A stretch of 27,953 nt of DNA, taken from IMG/VR virus record IMGVR_UViG_3300020180_000102, positions 1 to 27,953 of that record. The stretch is one strand, 5' to 3'. The position numbers and the translations under genes are program-made. Source of the DNA: a virus. The stretch's first letter is position 1. The number at the start of each line of letters is the position of its first letter. Below the pieces are notes generated by a model, which had not been told where the DNA came from, did not search any database, and saw only the letters and a list, made by a program, of their open reading frames with translations. Below, in pieces: positions 6,938-13,706 of the stretch.

Positions 6938-6961
6938 CAGCCGATCAAGGGCTGCATTTTT
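6938..6961 (+). terminator. Weak Rho-independent terminator
   Basis: CAGCC (6938-6942) and GGCTG (6950-6954) form a 5-bp GC-rich stem with a 7-nt loop, followed by a run of five T (6957-6961). It starts right after the TAA of the 98-aa gene. The short stem suggests partial termination that would tune expression of the genes downstream. Confidence 0.5.
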
Positions 6962-7002
6962 CAACACAACTTTTAGGCAGAGACAAGGGAAAAGGGTGCA
7001 CG

Positions 7003-7452
7003 GTGAAAGTAAACGCGAAATTGAAAAACTACGCAGCGGGCACAACAGCGGAATTTAGCTGGAGTCGCTTTACGTCAAGCGCGCTGGACGGGGTGTATGC
7101 ATGGACGGTACAGCCGACGTGGGGAAACCGCGAGCAGGGCGGCGCGCAAAGCGCGGCGGCAGCGGATAAGGCGATTGAAGATTGCAAGGCGCGAATGCGG
7201 GCGGCGCGTGATGCGCGTCTTAAGCGCGGTGCCGAGATGGCGCCGATTGAACGGCTGCTGCCCGACCATGATCCAATCCAATTTGGGCAAGATGGCGAGT
7301 ATCGCTGGGAGGTGGCGCGCTACGGGCGCTGCGCGATGTATGCGATCCGTCTGCCTGACGGGCATGTCCAGAAAGGGCAATCGGCGGATGTGGAGGAGGC
7401 GCGGACACACATTGATACCTTGATCAATCGGGCACGCAAAAACCAGAAATAA
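7003..7452 (+). CDS. Hypothetical protein, 149 aa
   Basis: GTG start at 7003 with AAAGGGTG about 6 nt upstream. The product begins MKVNAKLKNYAAGTTAEFSW. The first half has a beta-like stretch (FSWSRFTSSALDGVYAWTVQ) and then an Ala/Arg-rich helix (about 48-75). The second half repeats a similar layout (YRWEVARYGRCAMYAIRLPDG, then a helix EEARTHIDTLINRARKNQK). Each half therefore reads as a strand pair plus helix, suggesting a diverged duplication. No function recognised. Confidence 0.65.
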   Translation: MKVNAKLKNYAAGTTAEFSWSRFTSSALDGVYAWTVQPTWGNREQGGAQSAAAADKAIEDCKARMRAARDARLKRGAEMAPIERLLPDHDPIQFGQDGEYRWEVARYGRCAMYAIRLPDGHVQKGQSADVEEARTHIDTLINRARKNQK

Positions 7453-7456
7453 AAGC

Positions 7457-7474
7457 GCGGCATACGAATGCCGC
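7457..7474. other. Short perfect hairpin in intergenic gap
   Basis: GCGGCAT (7457-7463), loop ACGA, ATGCCGC (7468-7474): a perfect 7-bp stem with a 4-nt loop between the genes ending at 7452 and starting at 7503. No T-run follows on either strand, so it is more likely an RNA stability or processing element than a terminator. Confidence 0.45.
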
Positions 7475-7502
7475 ACTCGAAAACATAGAAACGCGGTGAA
7501 GT

Positions 7503-7802
7503 TTGGCGACCAAGCATCCTGGCAGCACGATGCGCGATATGGCGGGGCGGCTGGGCATCGCTGAATCGCTGGTGTATTCGGCTTGTGTGAGCTTGTTGTG
7601 GGCACGCTGGATACGCACAGACGCGGACATCATGCAGTCCGCACACTGGCAGGTTACTAAAGCCGGAGGCGCGCTGGCACAGCAAGCCTTCGGCGCGCTG
7701 CTGAAGGCGAGTATCGAGATCGCCAAACAGATGGCGGCGATCAGCGGTGAGTCGTATTACGCCAACACCATCGTCACGCACACAAAGGGCGCAGCCGAGT
7801 AA
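7503..7802 (+). CDS. Small winged-helix-like protein, 99 aa (TTG start)
   Basis: The frame opens with TTG at 7503, preceded closely by GGTGA; the next in-frame ATG (7530) has no RBS, so the exact start is uncertain. The N-terminal part (MRDMAGRLGIAESLVYSACVSLL) has the pattern of a helix-turn-helix, followed by a wing-like WQVTKAGGALAQQA, suggesting a small winged-helix DNA-binding protein. It precedes the replication initiator by 29 nt and might regulate replication genes; that is inference. The gene carries the second copy of the 20-bp dyad at 7623-7642. Confidence 0.55.
   Translation: MATKHPGSTMRDMAGRLGIAESLVYSACVSLLWARWIRTDADIMQSAHWQVTKAGGALAQQAFGALLKASIEIAKQMAAISGESYYANTIVTHTKGAAE
7623..7642. 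repeat. 20-bp dyad element, copy 2 (inverted relative to 2640)
   Basis: The reverse complement of 2640-2659, identical over 20 bp, again with GCGGAC and GTCCGC arms. It lies inside the coding region of the 99-aa protein. Confidence 0.55.
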
Positions 7803-7831
7803 TCGGCGCGCCGGAAACGGGAAAAGGACTC

Positions 7832-8884
7832 ATGGGAAAATTTGTACCCAACACGTTTCAGACGTTCAACGATTACGTTGATGAACTGATGGCGCTGTTG
7901 ACACCGGAAGAATACAAGTGTTTGATCTTCGCCGCCCGGCACATCATGGGATGGCAAGATCGGATCAATGCACGGCGGGCGGCGATCAGTCTGACGATGT
8001 TTGAGACCGGTTACACGACGGAAGGCGGCGCGATTTATGGCGGCACAGGCATGAATCGTGCCACGATTATCCGTGCATGTGATGCGCTCGATTTTTATCG
8101 CGTGCTGATCAAAGTCGGCGAACCAACGAGCGACGGACAAGGATACGAGCTATCGGAGTCGCCGGACATGATCGGCTTGCTGCAGCGTGCGACGGATCAA
8201 AAAGAAGCCGCGCGCAACCGCACTAGTCGCGGCGCGCGTGTGTCGAAAGCGAAACGTGATGAGAAACGCGCGACCAGTACGTCGGACGCACCAGTTGGCA
8301 GTACGTCGGACGTACTAGACGAGGCAGTACGTCGCACGTACCAAAAGGAGTACGTCGGACGTACCACTACCAGTACGTCCGACGTACTGAATCAAACCCA
8401 TCTTCAAACCCATCTTCAAAGCCATAGAGATCGGGGCACGACCACTGACGAAACGGTTGCGATCATCGCCTCGCTGTACGAACAAACATTTGGAGGCGTG
8501 ATCGCTTTCAAAACATCATCGGAACTGATCGACATGGCGAAAGAACACCCGCTCGACTGGCTAAGGGAAGCCTTTGCCATCACCAAAGAACGCAAAGCGC
8601 GGTCGCTGCGCTACACACAGACGATTCTTGACGGATGGACGAAAAACGGCAAGGATGGCACACCGCAGACGGATTCGGTATCTGCTCGGTCGCACGCCGC
8701 CACCAATGACCTGCTCGGTCGCTATACGGCTCAGCACCTGGCTGAACTCAGCGATGAGCCGATAGACACGTATTTGAGCGATCTGCTCCCTGAATTGCGC
8801 CGTAAAAACTGGCTGTTGTATGGCAAGCGCGGGCTGGCGCGCCAACTTGCGGAAGCGCGTATAGCGGACGAGGTGCGCTCATGA
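7832..8884 (+). CDS. Phage replication initiator (lambda O-like N-terminus, DnaD-like C-terminus), 350 aa
   Basis: ATG at 7832 with AAAGGA upstream. Residues about 10-115 (FNDYVDELMALLTPEEYKCL... MNRATIIRACDALDFYRVL) have the winged-helix pattern of phage replication protein O-like initiators. A low-complexity linker rich in Thr/Ser/Asp (about 149-187) is encoded by five palindromic DNA repeats. Residues about 208-275 (VAIIASLYEQTFGGVIAF... YTQTILDGWTKNGK) match the DnaD/DnaB_2 domain, ending in the typical Tyr-x3-IL-x2-W motif. The N-terminal domain should bind origin repeats and the C-terminal part recruit the loader and helicase. The gene overlaps the helicase loader by ATGA, as an O/P-like pair. 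The linker is dictated by the origin repeats, as in lambda. Confidence 0.85.
   Translation: MGKFVPNTFQTFNDYVDELMALLTPEEYKCLIFAARHIMGWQDRINARRAAISLTMFETGYTTEGGAIYGGTGMNRATIIRACDALDFYRVLIKVGEPTSDGQGYELSESPDMIGLLQRATDQKEAARNRTSRGARVSKAKRDEKRATSTSDAPVGSTSDVLDEAVRRTYQKEYVGRTTTSTSDVLNQTHLQTHLQSHRDRGTTTDETVAIIASLYEQTFGGVIAFKTSSELIDMAKEHPLDWLREAFAITKERKARSLRYTQTILDGWTKNGKDGTPQTDSVSARSHAATNDLLGRYTAQHLAELSDEPIDTYLSDLLPELRRKNWLLYGKRGLARQLAEARIADEVRS
8276..8388. other. Probable replication origin: five palindromic iterons inside the initiator gene
   Basis: Five copies of a 17-bp near-perfect palindrome, consensus AGTACGTCGGACGTACT, lie at 8276-8292, 8300-8316, 8326-8342, 8349-8365 and 8372-8388. Copy 2 is a perfect palindrome around a central G, copy 5 around a central C; the others differ at one to three positions. 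Start-to-start spacing is 23-26 bp, about two helical turns, so a bound initiator would sit on one face. The position within the initiator gene, between its binding and recruiting domains, is the lambda ori/O arrangement. Confidence 0.8.
8389..8432. other. Candidate DNA unwinding element next to iterons
   Basis: Directly after iteron 5 the sequence becomes clearly AT-richer than its surroundings and contains a 12-bp word, CCCATCTTCAAA, twice in tandem (8397-8420) with a partial third. In lambda-like and plasmid origins an AT-rich tract beside the iterons is where strands open. The assignment is by position and composition only. Confidence 0.45.
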
Positions 8885-9882
8885 GCCGCCGCGATTGGAA
8901 TATTTCCCCGAATCAAAAAGGCTACAAGCGACTGGGTGATGCGATCCCGGTGATCCAGGTGACCAATGGCGCGAACGCCGAGTGCAAACACTGCGCTGGT
9001 ACCGGTTACGAGGTGATCGTGACGTACAAGGGTAAGGGGATGCACGGCGTAATCCGTGAAATTACCGATCTTGCGCCGTGTCGATGCCGGGCGAGCGGTG
9101 CGTGCGGTGCGTGCAGCGGACGCGGCTACGTGTTGAGCGATAGCACGCCGCGCGATTGCCCTTTGAACTGCCTCGCGTCGCAAAAGCTGAAAGCGAAGCG
9201 GGAGTCGGGTGTGATCAAGTACTCGCAACTGCCACCGGAATATCAACCGCTGACGTTTGTGACGTTCGACCGCATGTCCATTGAGTATCAAAACGGAAAG
9301 TATCCGGCACGCGTTGCTGCCGAACAGTTTGTTGAGGCAATAGATCAGGGCGGGTATGTCAACCGCGCAGCGGTCGCCGCGCTGTTCGGGCGCACGGCAG
9401 ATGACGATTGGCGTAATTGGCTGGTGTTTTATGGCGAGCATGGACGCGGCAAGACGGGGCTTGCGGCTGCGATTGTGAACGCGCTGGCTACAAACGGTAA
9501 GGCGTGTTTGTACATCCGACTGGGAGATTTTATCGAAGCGGTGCAAAAACGCTACAGCAAGGATCGGCGCGACGGGTTTGATGATGAATTCGGCGCGACG
9601 GCGGAAGATGTTTTAGACGAGGTAAAACGCGCGCCGATCCTCGTGTGCGACGAATTCGACGTGTCAGACGTGACGACGAATAAGCGGAGCATCGTCGAGA
9701 AGCTGGTGCGCTATCGACACGGACAAAACCTGCCGACTGTGATCACGACCAATCTTGACGCCGACTCGTTCGAGCGGCGATGGGAGCGGACGATCAGTAC
9801 GGTGGTACGGGATCGAGCGCATTGGCTGCCAATGCGCGGGTTGAGTTTGCGCCGCGACGTAAATGAATTCGAGTGGGAGTGA
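8881..9882 (+). CDS. DnaC-like replicative helicase loader with zinc-finger N-terminus, 333 aa
   Basis: The ATG overlaps the initiator stop (ATGA). The N-terminal part has Cys pairs in DnaJ-type CxxCxGxG form: C35-x2-C38 with GTGYE, C67/C69, and C75-x2-C78 with GRGYV, likely one or two zinc sites. The C-terminal AAA+ ATPase has Walker A GEHGRGKTG (185-193, Lys191) and Walker B ILVCDEFD (Asp257-Glu258), then SVVRDRAHWLPMRG near the end, as in DnaC/IstB-like loaders. It should load the host replicative DnaB helicase at the origin using ATP; no phage helicase is encoded here. Together with the preceding initiator it forms an O/P-like pair. Confidence 0.88.
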   Translation: MSRRDWNISPNQKGYKRLGDAIPVIQVTNGANAECKHCAGTGYEVIVTYKGKGMHGVIREITDLAPCRCRASGACGACSGRGYVLSDSTPRDCPLNCLASQKLKAKRESGVIKYSQLPPEYQPLTFVTFDRMSIEYQNGKYPARVAAEQFVEAIDQGGYVNRAAVAALFGRTADDDWRNWLVFYGEHGRGKTGLAAAIVNALATNGKACLYIRLGDFIEAVQKRYSKDRRDGFDDEFGATAEDVLDEVKRAPILVCDEFDVSDVTTNKRSIVEKLVRYRHGQNLPTVITTNLDADSFERRWERTISTVVRDRAHWLPMRGLSLRRDVNEFEWE

Positions 9883-11027
9883 TGATGCCAAACGAGAAGC
9901 GAGGGTTTTGGAGTCGGATCGGAAGTTTGATCGCCGCGTTCCCTGAATACTATCCCAAACTGCTGGATGGTGTGATCGGGTTCGGTGATGTACTGCAAGC
10001 GCTGGCGCAAACGCTGATCATCGCGCTCGGTCTGCCGCTGATCCTGATACTGATGTTGATCGTTGAGCATCACGGTATTTATGACGGACTGCTGTGGTTT
10101 CTTGCCGACGAAAACATGGCGTCGCTGGGCGCGCTGGCGTTCGTCCTGTTCAATCTGGGCATCGAGTTTCAGATCGCATACATCGAGGATGCGGCGAAAT
10201 ACAAGCGCCCAGAATCGTATGTGTGGTCGGCGGCGCTGGCGATCACGGATTTCAGGTATCGCATTGGCGCAAGCAAAAAAGTGAAAAAAGGCACGGCGAT
10301 TGAAAAATGGCAGCCGCGCAAGCATTCCCCTGCGCATCGATTTCACGGGCTGCGGGGATGGGTAACGGTGGCGATCTTCGTACTGGCGTTATCTGGACGG
10401 ATGCACGATGCGATTTTGAAGGTGAGTGTCATCAACCCTGACGACCCGCAATCAACGACGATCCCGCTGGCGCAAGGTATTTCCAATTTGTTGACACAGA
10501 GCAGTTTGGCGGACGCGGTGGCGTGGGGCGCGGGCACGCTGTTTACGATGGTGGCGCTGGTGGGCGTGCAGGGGTTGACGTACTACATCGCCGTGCGTGT
10601 GATTGACATCCGCGAGGATATGAAAAAACGACAGGCGAATCAGAAAGCGCAGGTCACGAGGGCGCGCAATCGGGTGTCACTGCCCGCCTCGGGGCGAGTG
10701 GGTATCAGTGCGCCGCATGTGGAGCAGCGGGCGGCTTACGCCATCGTGAAGGTGATCGACAACACGCTCAAGCCGATCAAGCTGACGGGTGGACGGTATC
10801 AATGCCCGGCGTGCGACAAAGAAATGACGCGGCAGGGGTGGGGTAAACCGCATGGTTGCCGCGTGATCGATCAGGTTGCCGGTCGGGTTGACGATGGTGG
10901 ACGCGGGGTTGCGCCAGTTGACGAACGGTTGCGTGTCAACTGGTCAACCAATAGTCAACCACCGGAAACCGATGTCTACCTGACGACAACCGATGAAGAA
11001 ACTAAACCATCGGAGGCGCGGAAATGA
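9882..11027 (+). CDS. Predicted multi-pass membrane protein with cytoplasmic Cys-rich tail, 381 aa
   Basis: Start is ATG 9882 or 9885, overlapping the previous TGA; GGGAG lies just upstream. Four hydrophobic segments are visible: about 40-63 (LAQTLIIALGLPLILILMLIV), 78-100 (ASLGALAFVLFNLGIEFQIAY), 160-173 (WVTVAIFVLALSG, short) and 212-238 (AVAWGAGTLFTMVALVGVQG). The C-terminal 130 residues are soluble and basic (KKRQANQKAQVTRARNRV) with a small putative zinc knuckle (CPACDKEM...HGC), then an acidic Thr-rich tail. I do not recognise the family. Position between the helicase loader and cytosine methyltransferase suggests a role in anchoring DNA or replication at the membrane, which is inference only. 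Confidence 0.7.
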   Translation: MMPNEKRGFWSRIGSLIAAFPEYYPKLLDGVIGFGDVLQALAQTLIIALGLPLILILMLIVEHHGIYDGLLWFLADENMASLGALAFVLFNLGIEFQIAYIEDAAKYKRPESYVWSAALAITDFRYRIGASKKVKKGTAIEKWQPRKHSPAHRFHGLRGWVTVAIFVLALSGRMHDAILKVSVINPDDPQSTTIPLAQGISNLLTQSSLADAVAWGAGTLFTMVALVGVQGLTYYIAVRVIDIREDMKKRQANQKAQVTRARNRVSLPASGRVGISAPHVEQRAAYAIVKVIDNTLKPIKLTGGRYQCPACDKEMTRQGWGKPHGCRVIDQVAGRVDDGGRGVAPVDERLRVNWSTNSQPPETDVYLTTTDEETKPSEARK

Positions 11028-12031
11028 ACGTTGTGTCTGTCTTTTCGGGTATCGAGGGGATTGGGTTAGCACTGGAACGCGCGGGCGCGACTATCGTTGC
11101 GCAAGTTGAAAAGAACCGTTTTCGACGCACCGTGCTTGAGCATCACTATCCGCACGTGTTGCGGTTAACGGACGCATATGACGCAGGAAAACAAACCCTT
11201 CCAGAAGCCGATCTTGTTTGCGGCGGAAGTCCTTGTCAAGACCTCTCAACTGCCGGAAAGCGCGCAGGCTTGGCTGGAGAGCAATCTCGTCTCTGGTATG
11301 AGTTCCATCGCATCGTTATGGAGCTTAAACCCCGATGGATTTTATTTGAGAACGTCCCCGGCTTACTCAGCTCCAATGACCGGAAAGACTTTGCAATCGT
11401 TCTTGCAGGACTTACCGGAGTCGTACCAGGTATACCTGCAAAAGGATGGCGAAACGCCGGATTTGCGCGTGGGCGATCCGGCTTCTACAGCGTGGCTTGG
11501 CGGAGTTTGGACGCTCAATATTTCGACGTCCCACAGCGCCGCGCGCGTGTCTTCGTTGTTGGCTATCTTGGAGACGGACGTGCTGCCGAAGTACTTTTTG
11601 AGCGCGAAAGCGGCAAGGGGCATATTGCTCCGCGCCAAAAAACGCGGGAAAACACTGCCTCCCCCCTTAGAGCAGTCCCTCCAAGCCGTCGTGATGGCGG
11701 CAGTTCTCCAGCACCGGGCGAATTCGTTGTACACGCCCCCCTTGTCGCGGGAACGCTGGCAGGCAGCGGCGCTGGAACAATGCGTCCTGCGGGTCAGGCG
11801 AACGAAACCGACATGCTGATCGCCGTGAATCAATCGTATGGCGGCTGGTCAATTACAGAGTTTGGCGTGCGCCGTTTCACGCCGCTTGAATGTGAGCGAC
11901 TGCAAGGTTTCCCCGACAACTGGACGAATGTAGGCATAAGTGACAGCGCGCGCTACAGAGCGTTGGGCGACTCGGTTGCCGTGCCGTGTGTGCAGTGGAT
12001 AGCCGAGCGGATCATGGCGGTGACGCCGTGA
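11024..12031 (+). CDS. dcm: DNA (cytosine-5)-methyltransferase, 335 aa
   Basis: The ATG overlaps the previous stop (ATGA). C5-methyltransferase motifs appear in order: motif I VFSGIEGIGLALE (about 5-17), motif IV GGSPCQDLS with catalytic Cys71, motif VI ENV (109-111), motif VIII QRRARVF (171-177), motif IX RFTPLECERLQGFP and motif X GDSV (315-318, usually GNSV). It transfers a methyl group from S-adenosylmethionine to carbon 5 of cytosine; target sequence unknown. The stretch between motifs VIII and IX, the target-recognition region, is short and coincides with a second long reading frame (11178-11819). Phages carry such enzymes to avoid host restriction. Operon partners are the membrane protein and the duplicated-domain protein, joined by overlaps. 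The gene symbol denotes the enzyme class. Confidence 0.92.
   Translation: MNVVSVFSGIEGIGLALERAGATIVAQVEKNRFRRTVLEHHYPHVLRLTDAYDAGKQTLPEADLVCGGSPCQDLSTAGKRAGLAGEQSRLWYEFHRIVMELKPRWILFENVPGLLSSNDRKDFAIVLAGLTGVVPGIPAKGWRNAGFARGRSGFYSVAWRSLDAQYFDVPQRRARVFVVGYLGDGRAAEVLFERESGKGHIAPRQKTRENTASPLRAVPPSRRDGGSSPAPGEFVVHAPLVAGTLAGSGAGTMRPAGQANETDMLIAVNQSYGGWSITEFGVRRFTPLECERLQGFPDNWTNVGISDSARYRALGDSVAVPCVQWIAERIMAVTP
11178..11819 (+). CDS. Nested ORF in +1 frame of the cytosine methyltransferase, 213 aa, possible overlapping gene
   Basis: Open for 213 codons entirely inside the methyltransferase gene, in the +1 frame. The product (MTQENKPFQKPILFAAEVLV...) carries KTSQLPESAQAWLESNLVSG, a WTLN-containing centre, and LPKYFLSAKAARGILLRAKK followed by RGKTLP. 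From memory, hypothetical phage proteins with a motif like YFLSxKAxxGILRRAxxRGKxLP are annotated widely beside or across such methyltransferases. Here the motif is exactly the shifted-frame reading of the methyltransferase segment VLFERESGKGHIAP. No clear Shine-Dalgarno precedes the ATG. It could be a true overlapping gene or a by-product of conserved methyltransferase codons. Confidence 0.4.
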   Translation: MTQENKPFQKPILFAAEVLVKTSQLPESAQAWLESNLVSGMSSIASLWSLNPDGFYLRTSPAYSAPMTGKTLQSFLQDLPESYQVYLQKDGETPDLRVGDPASTAWLGGVWTLNISTSHSAARVSSLLAILETDVLPKYFLSAKAARGILLRAKKRGKTLPPPLEQSLQAVVMAAVLQHRANSLYTPPLSRERWQAAALEQCVLRVRRTKPTC

Positions 12032-12579
12032 AATCATGTGTGAAATGCGACGAGCCAAGAATGATCAACGCGGCAGGCAAATTGATGACGCTGTGTGTTG
12101 AGCATCAGATCGCGTATTGGCGTGCGCGCAAACCGAAAGGCGAGAACGCGCTGCCGATGCGTGAGAAACTGAAGCGAGCGCCATCCCCGCAGCACCAGGC
12201 GTTTGTGTTGATTGACAGCGAGGCGGGTGAAATATGGCGCGTGACAGCCGTCCGCGAACACATCGAACGCGATGCTGAAAAGCTCAATCAGCATATACTG
12301 CCGATCCTCAAACGAGGTGGCGCGCGGATCGTAACGATCAAGGAGCGGGCGCGCAAACCGAAAGGTGAGAACGCGCTGCCGATGCGTGAGGAACTGAAGC
12401 GAGCGCCATCACCGAAGCACCAGGAGTTTGTGTTGATTGACAGCGAGGCGGGTGAAATATGGCGCGTGACAGCCGTCTGCGAACACATCGAACGCGATGC
12501 TGAAAAGCTCAATCAGTATATGCTGCCGATCCTCAAACGGGGTGGCGCGCGGATCGTAACGATCAAGGAGCGGGCGTGA
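12028..12579 (+). CDS. Hypothetical protein with zinc-knuckle N-terminus and duplicated domain, 183 aa
   Basis: The start is the GTG at 12028, overlapping the methyltransferase stop (GTGA). An in-frame ATG further up lies within the methyltransferase gene. The N-terminus has Cys4-x2-Cys7 and Cys23-x2-His26, a possible zinc-binding knuckle. The rest is two copies of a 75-residue unit (KPKGENALPMREKLKRAPSP... FVLIDSEAGEIWRVTAV...), differing at only a few residues. The unit has a basic N-terminal part, a strand-rich centre and a helix with Leu/Ile. The family is not recognised. The high identity between copies shows a recent duplication. The next gene begins at the stop. Confidence 0.7.
   Translation: MKSCVKCDEPRMINAAGKLMTLCVEHQIAYWRARKPKGENALPMREKLKRAPSPQHQAFVLIDSEAGEIWRVTAVREHIERDAEKLNQHILPILKRGGARIVTIKERARKPKGENALPMREELKRAPSPKHQEFVLIDSEAGEIWRVTAVCEHIERDAEKLNQYMLPILKRGGARIVTIKERA
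12122..12571 (+). repeat. Tandem duplication, 225-bp period
   Basis: The unit beginning near 12122 recurs near 12347 with about ten differences over 225 bp. The period is 75 codons, so both copies stay in frame. Several differences alter amino acids (Lys/Glu, Gln/Lys, Ala/Glu, Arg/Cys, His/Tyr), showing some divergence since duplication. Confidence 0.95.
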
Positions 12580-13706
12580 TGGGAACGACAACCATCAGTT
12601 GGGCGAGCAAAACGCTCAATTACTATTCGTGGAATTGCAATCTGGTCTCGCCGGGCTGCGCGCACTGTTACGCGAAGGCAATGGCAACCGAGAAGGGACT
12701 GTCTTTCGACGGCGCGCCGCGCTGGCGTGATAGCGCATACCGCGAATACAAAGCGCTGAAGGCGGGCGATGTGGCGTTCGTCAATTCGATGAGCGATACG
12801 TTTCACGAGGCGGTACCAGTGGCATGGCTGCACCGTATTTTCCAATATGCTCGGATGCGCCCGGACGTGAAGTTCCTGCTGTTGACGAAGCGCATCGAGC
12901 GGGTGGTGTATCTCGCGCCATATCTGGATTGGTCGCCGAATGTGTGGATCGGGACAAGTGTTGAAAGTGTCGATTACGCATGGCGGCTTGATTGGCTGCG
13001 GCGCGTGCCGAGCGCTGGACGGTTCGTGTCGTTTGAGCCGCTCTTGGAAAGTGTGGGCACGGTCGATCTCACCGGGATCGATTGGGCGATTGTGGGTGGC
13101 GAGAGCGGCGATCAGCGGCGCGCGTTCGATCCTGAATGGGCGCGGGAAATTCGCCAGCAGTGCCGCCTGTTCAACGCCGCGTTTTTCTACAAGCAGGGGA
13201 GTCGTTTGCGTCCAGGCAAAGATGATGTACTGGATGGGCAGGAATGGAAGGAAGTGCCGCCCGCGCTGCGCGGACGCATGATCACCGTGATGACAGGTCG
13301 CGTCGGTGTGAAGGACAAGGACGCACTGGACATTACGGTGATGAGCGCCAGCACGCCGGAGGGCAAATTGTTCGCGCCGACGTGGGAGATGGTAAACGGC
13401 GTGAAGGACGGCACTCTGACGCACGCGGCGTATACCGTGTCGTATTTGACGCTCCTGCGTGACCGCTATCAACGAGACGCAGCGGCGTTTCATCGGCTGC
13501 TGGAGCGGGATCGGATCGTGCTGACGTGTTACTGCGCGGCGGGGGCGTTTTGTCACCGCCATATCGCGCTCGATGTGATCCGAAAGATCGCCGCTCAGCG
13601 CAAGATTATCGTCGTCGGCGTCGGGGAAGTCAAAGCGTCAGCAACGAACGTTGAACAACCGACGTTGTTCGATCTGCCGCCGGAAAAGCGGGTGATTTAT
13701 GGGTAA
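12579..13706 (+). CDS. Gp37/Gp68-family (DUF5131) radical-SAM-like protein fused to DUF488-like domain, 375 aa
   Basis: ATG at 12579 joins the previous stop (TGATG), with GGAG upstream. Residues 1-230 match the phage Gp37/Gp68 family: WNCNLVSPGCAHCYA with Cys20-x6-Cys27-x2-Cys30, a cysteine layout that could hold an iron-sulfur cluster, then FVNSMSDTFHE, LLTKR, WIGTSVES and FVSFEPLLE and GGESG motifs. From about residue 250 a second domain (DITVMSASTPEGKLFAPTWE...) ends with CYC (317-319) and CHR (325-327), the pattern of DUF488-like proteins. The Gp37/Gp68 family is linked to radical S-adenosylmethionine enzymes; the substrate is not established. Both domains are common in phages as separate proteins, so the fusion hints that they act in one pathway, perhaps nucleic-acid modification. 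Confidence 0.8.
   Translation: MGTTTISWASKTLNYYSWNCNLVSPGCAHCYAKAMATEKGLSFDGAPRWRDSAYREYKALKAGDVAFVNSMSDTFHEAVPVAWLHRIFQYARMRPDVKFLLLTKRIERVVYLAPYLDWSPNVWIGTSVESVDYAWRLDWLRRVPSAGRFVSFEPLLESVGTVDLTGIDWAIVGGESGDQRRAFDPEWAREIRQQCRLFNAAFFYKQGSRLRPGKDDVLDGQEWKEVPPALRGRMITVMTGRVGVKDKDALDITVMSASTPEGKLFAPTWEMVNGVKDGTLTHAAYTVSYLTLLRDRYQRDAAAFHRLLERDRIVLTCYCAAGAFCHRHIALDVIRKIAAQRKIIVVGVGEVKASATNVEQPTLFDLPPEKRVIYG

Noticed and set aside
8276-8388. CRISPR array
   Set aside because: Repeats are 17 bp with 6-9 bp gaps, palindromic and inside a coding frame; this fits iterons, not repeats and spacers.
12513-13562. Long leftward ORF (349 codons) opposite the Gp37/Gp68 gene
   Set aside because: Shadow of a clearly recognised gene on the plus strand, with Arg/His-rich composition.
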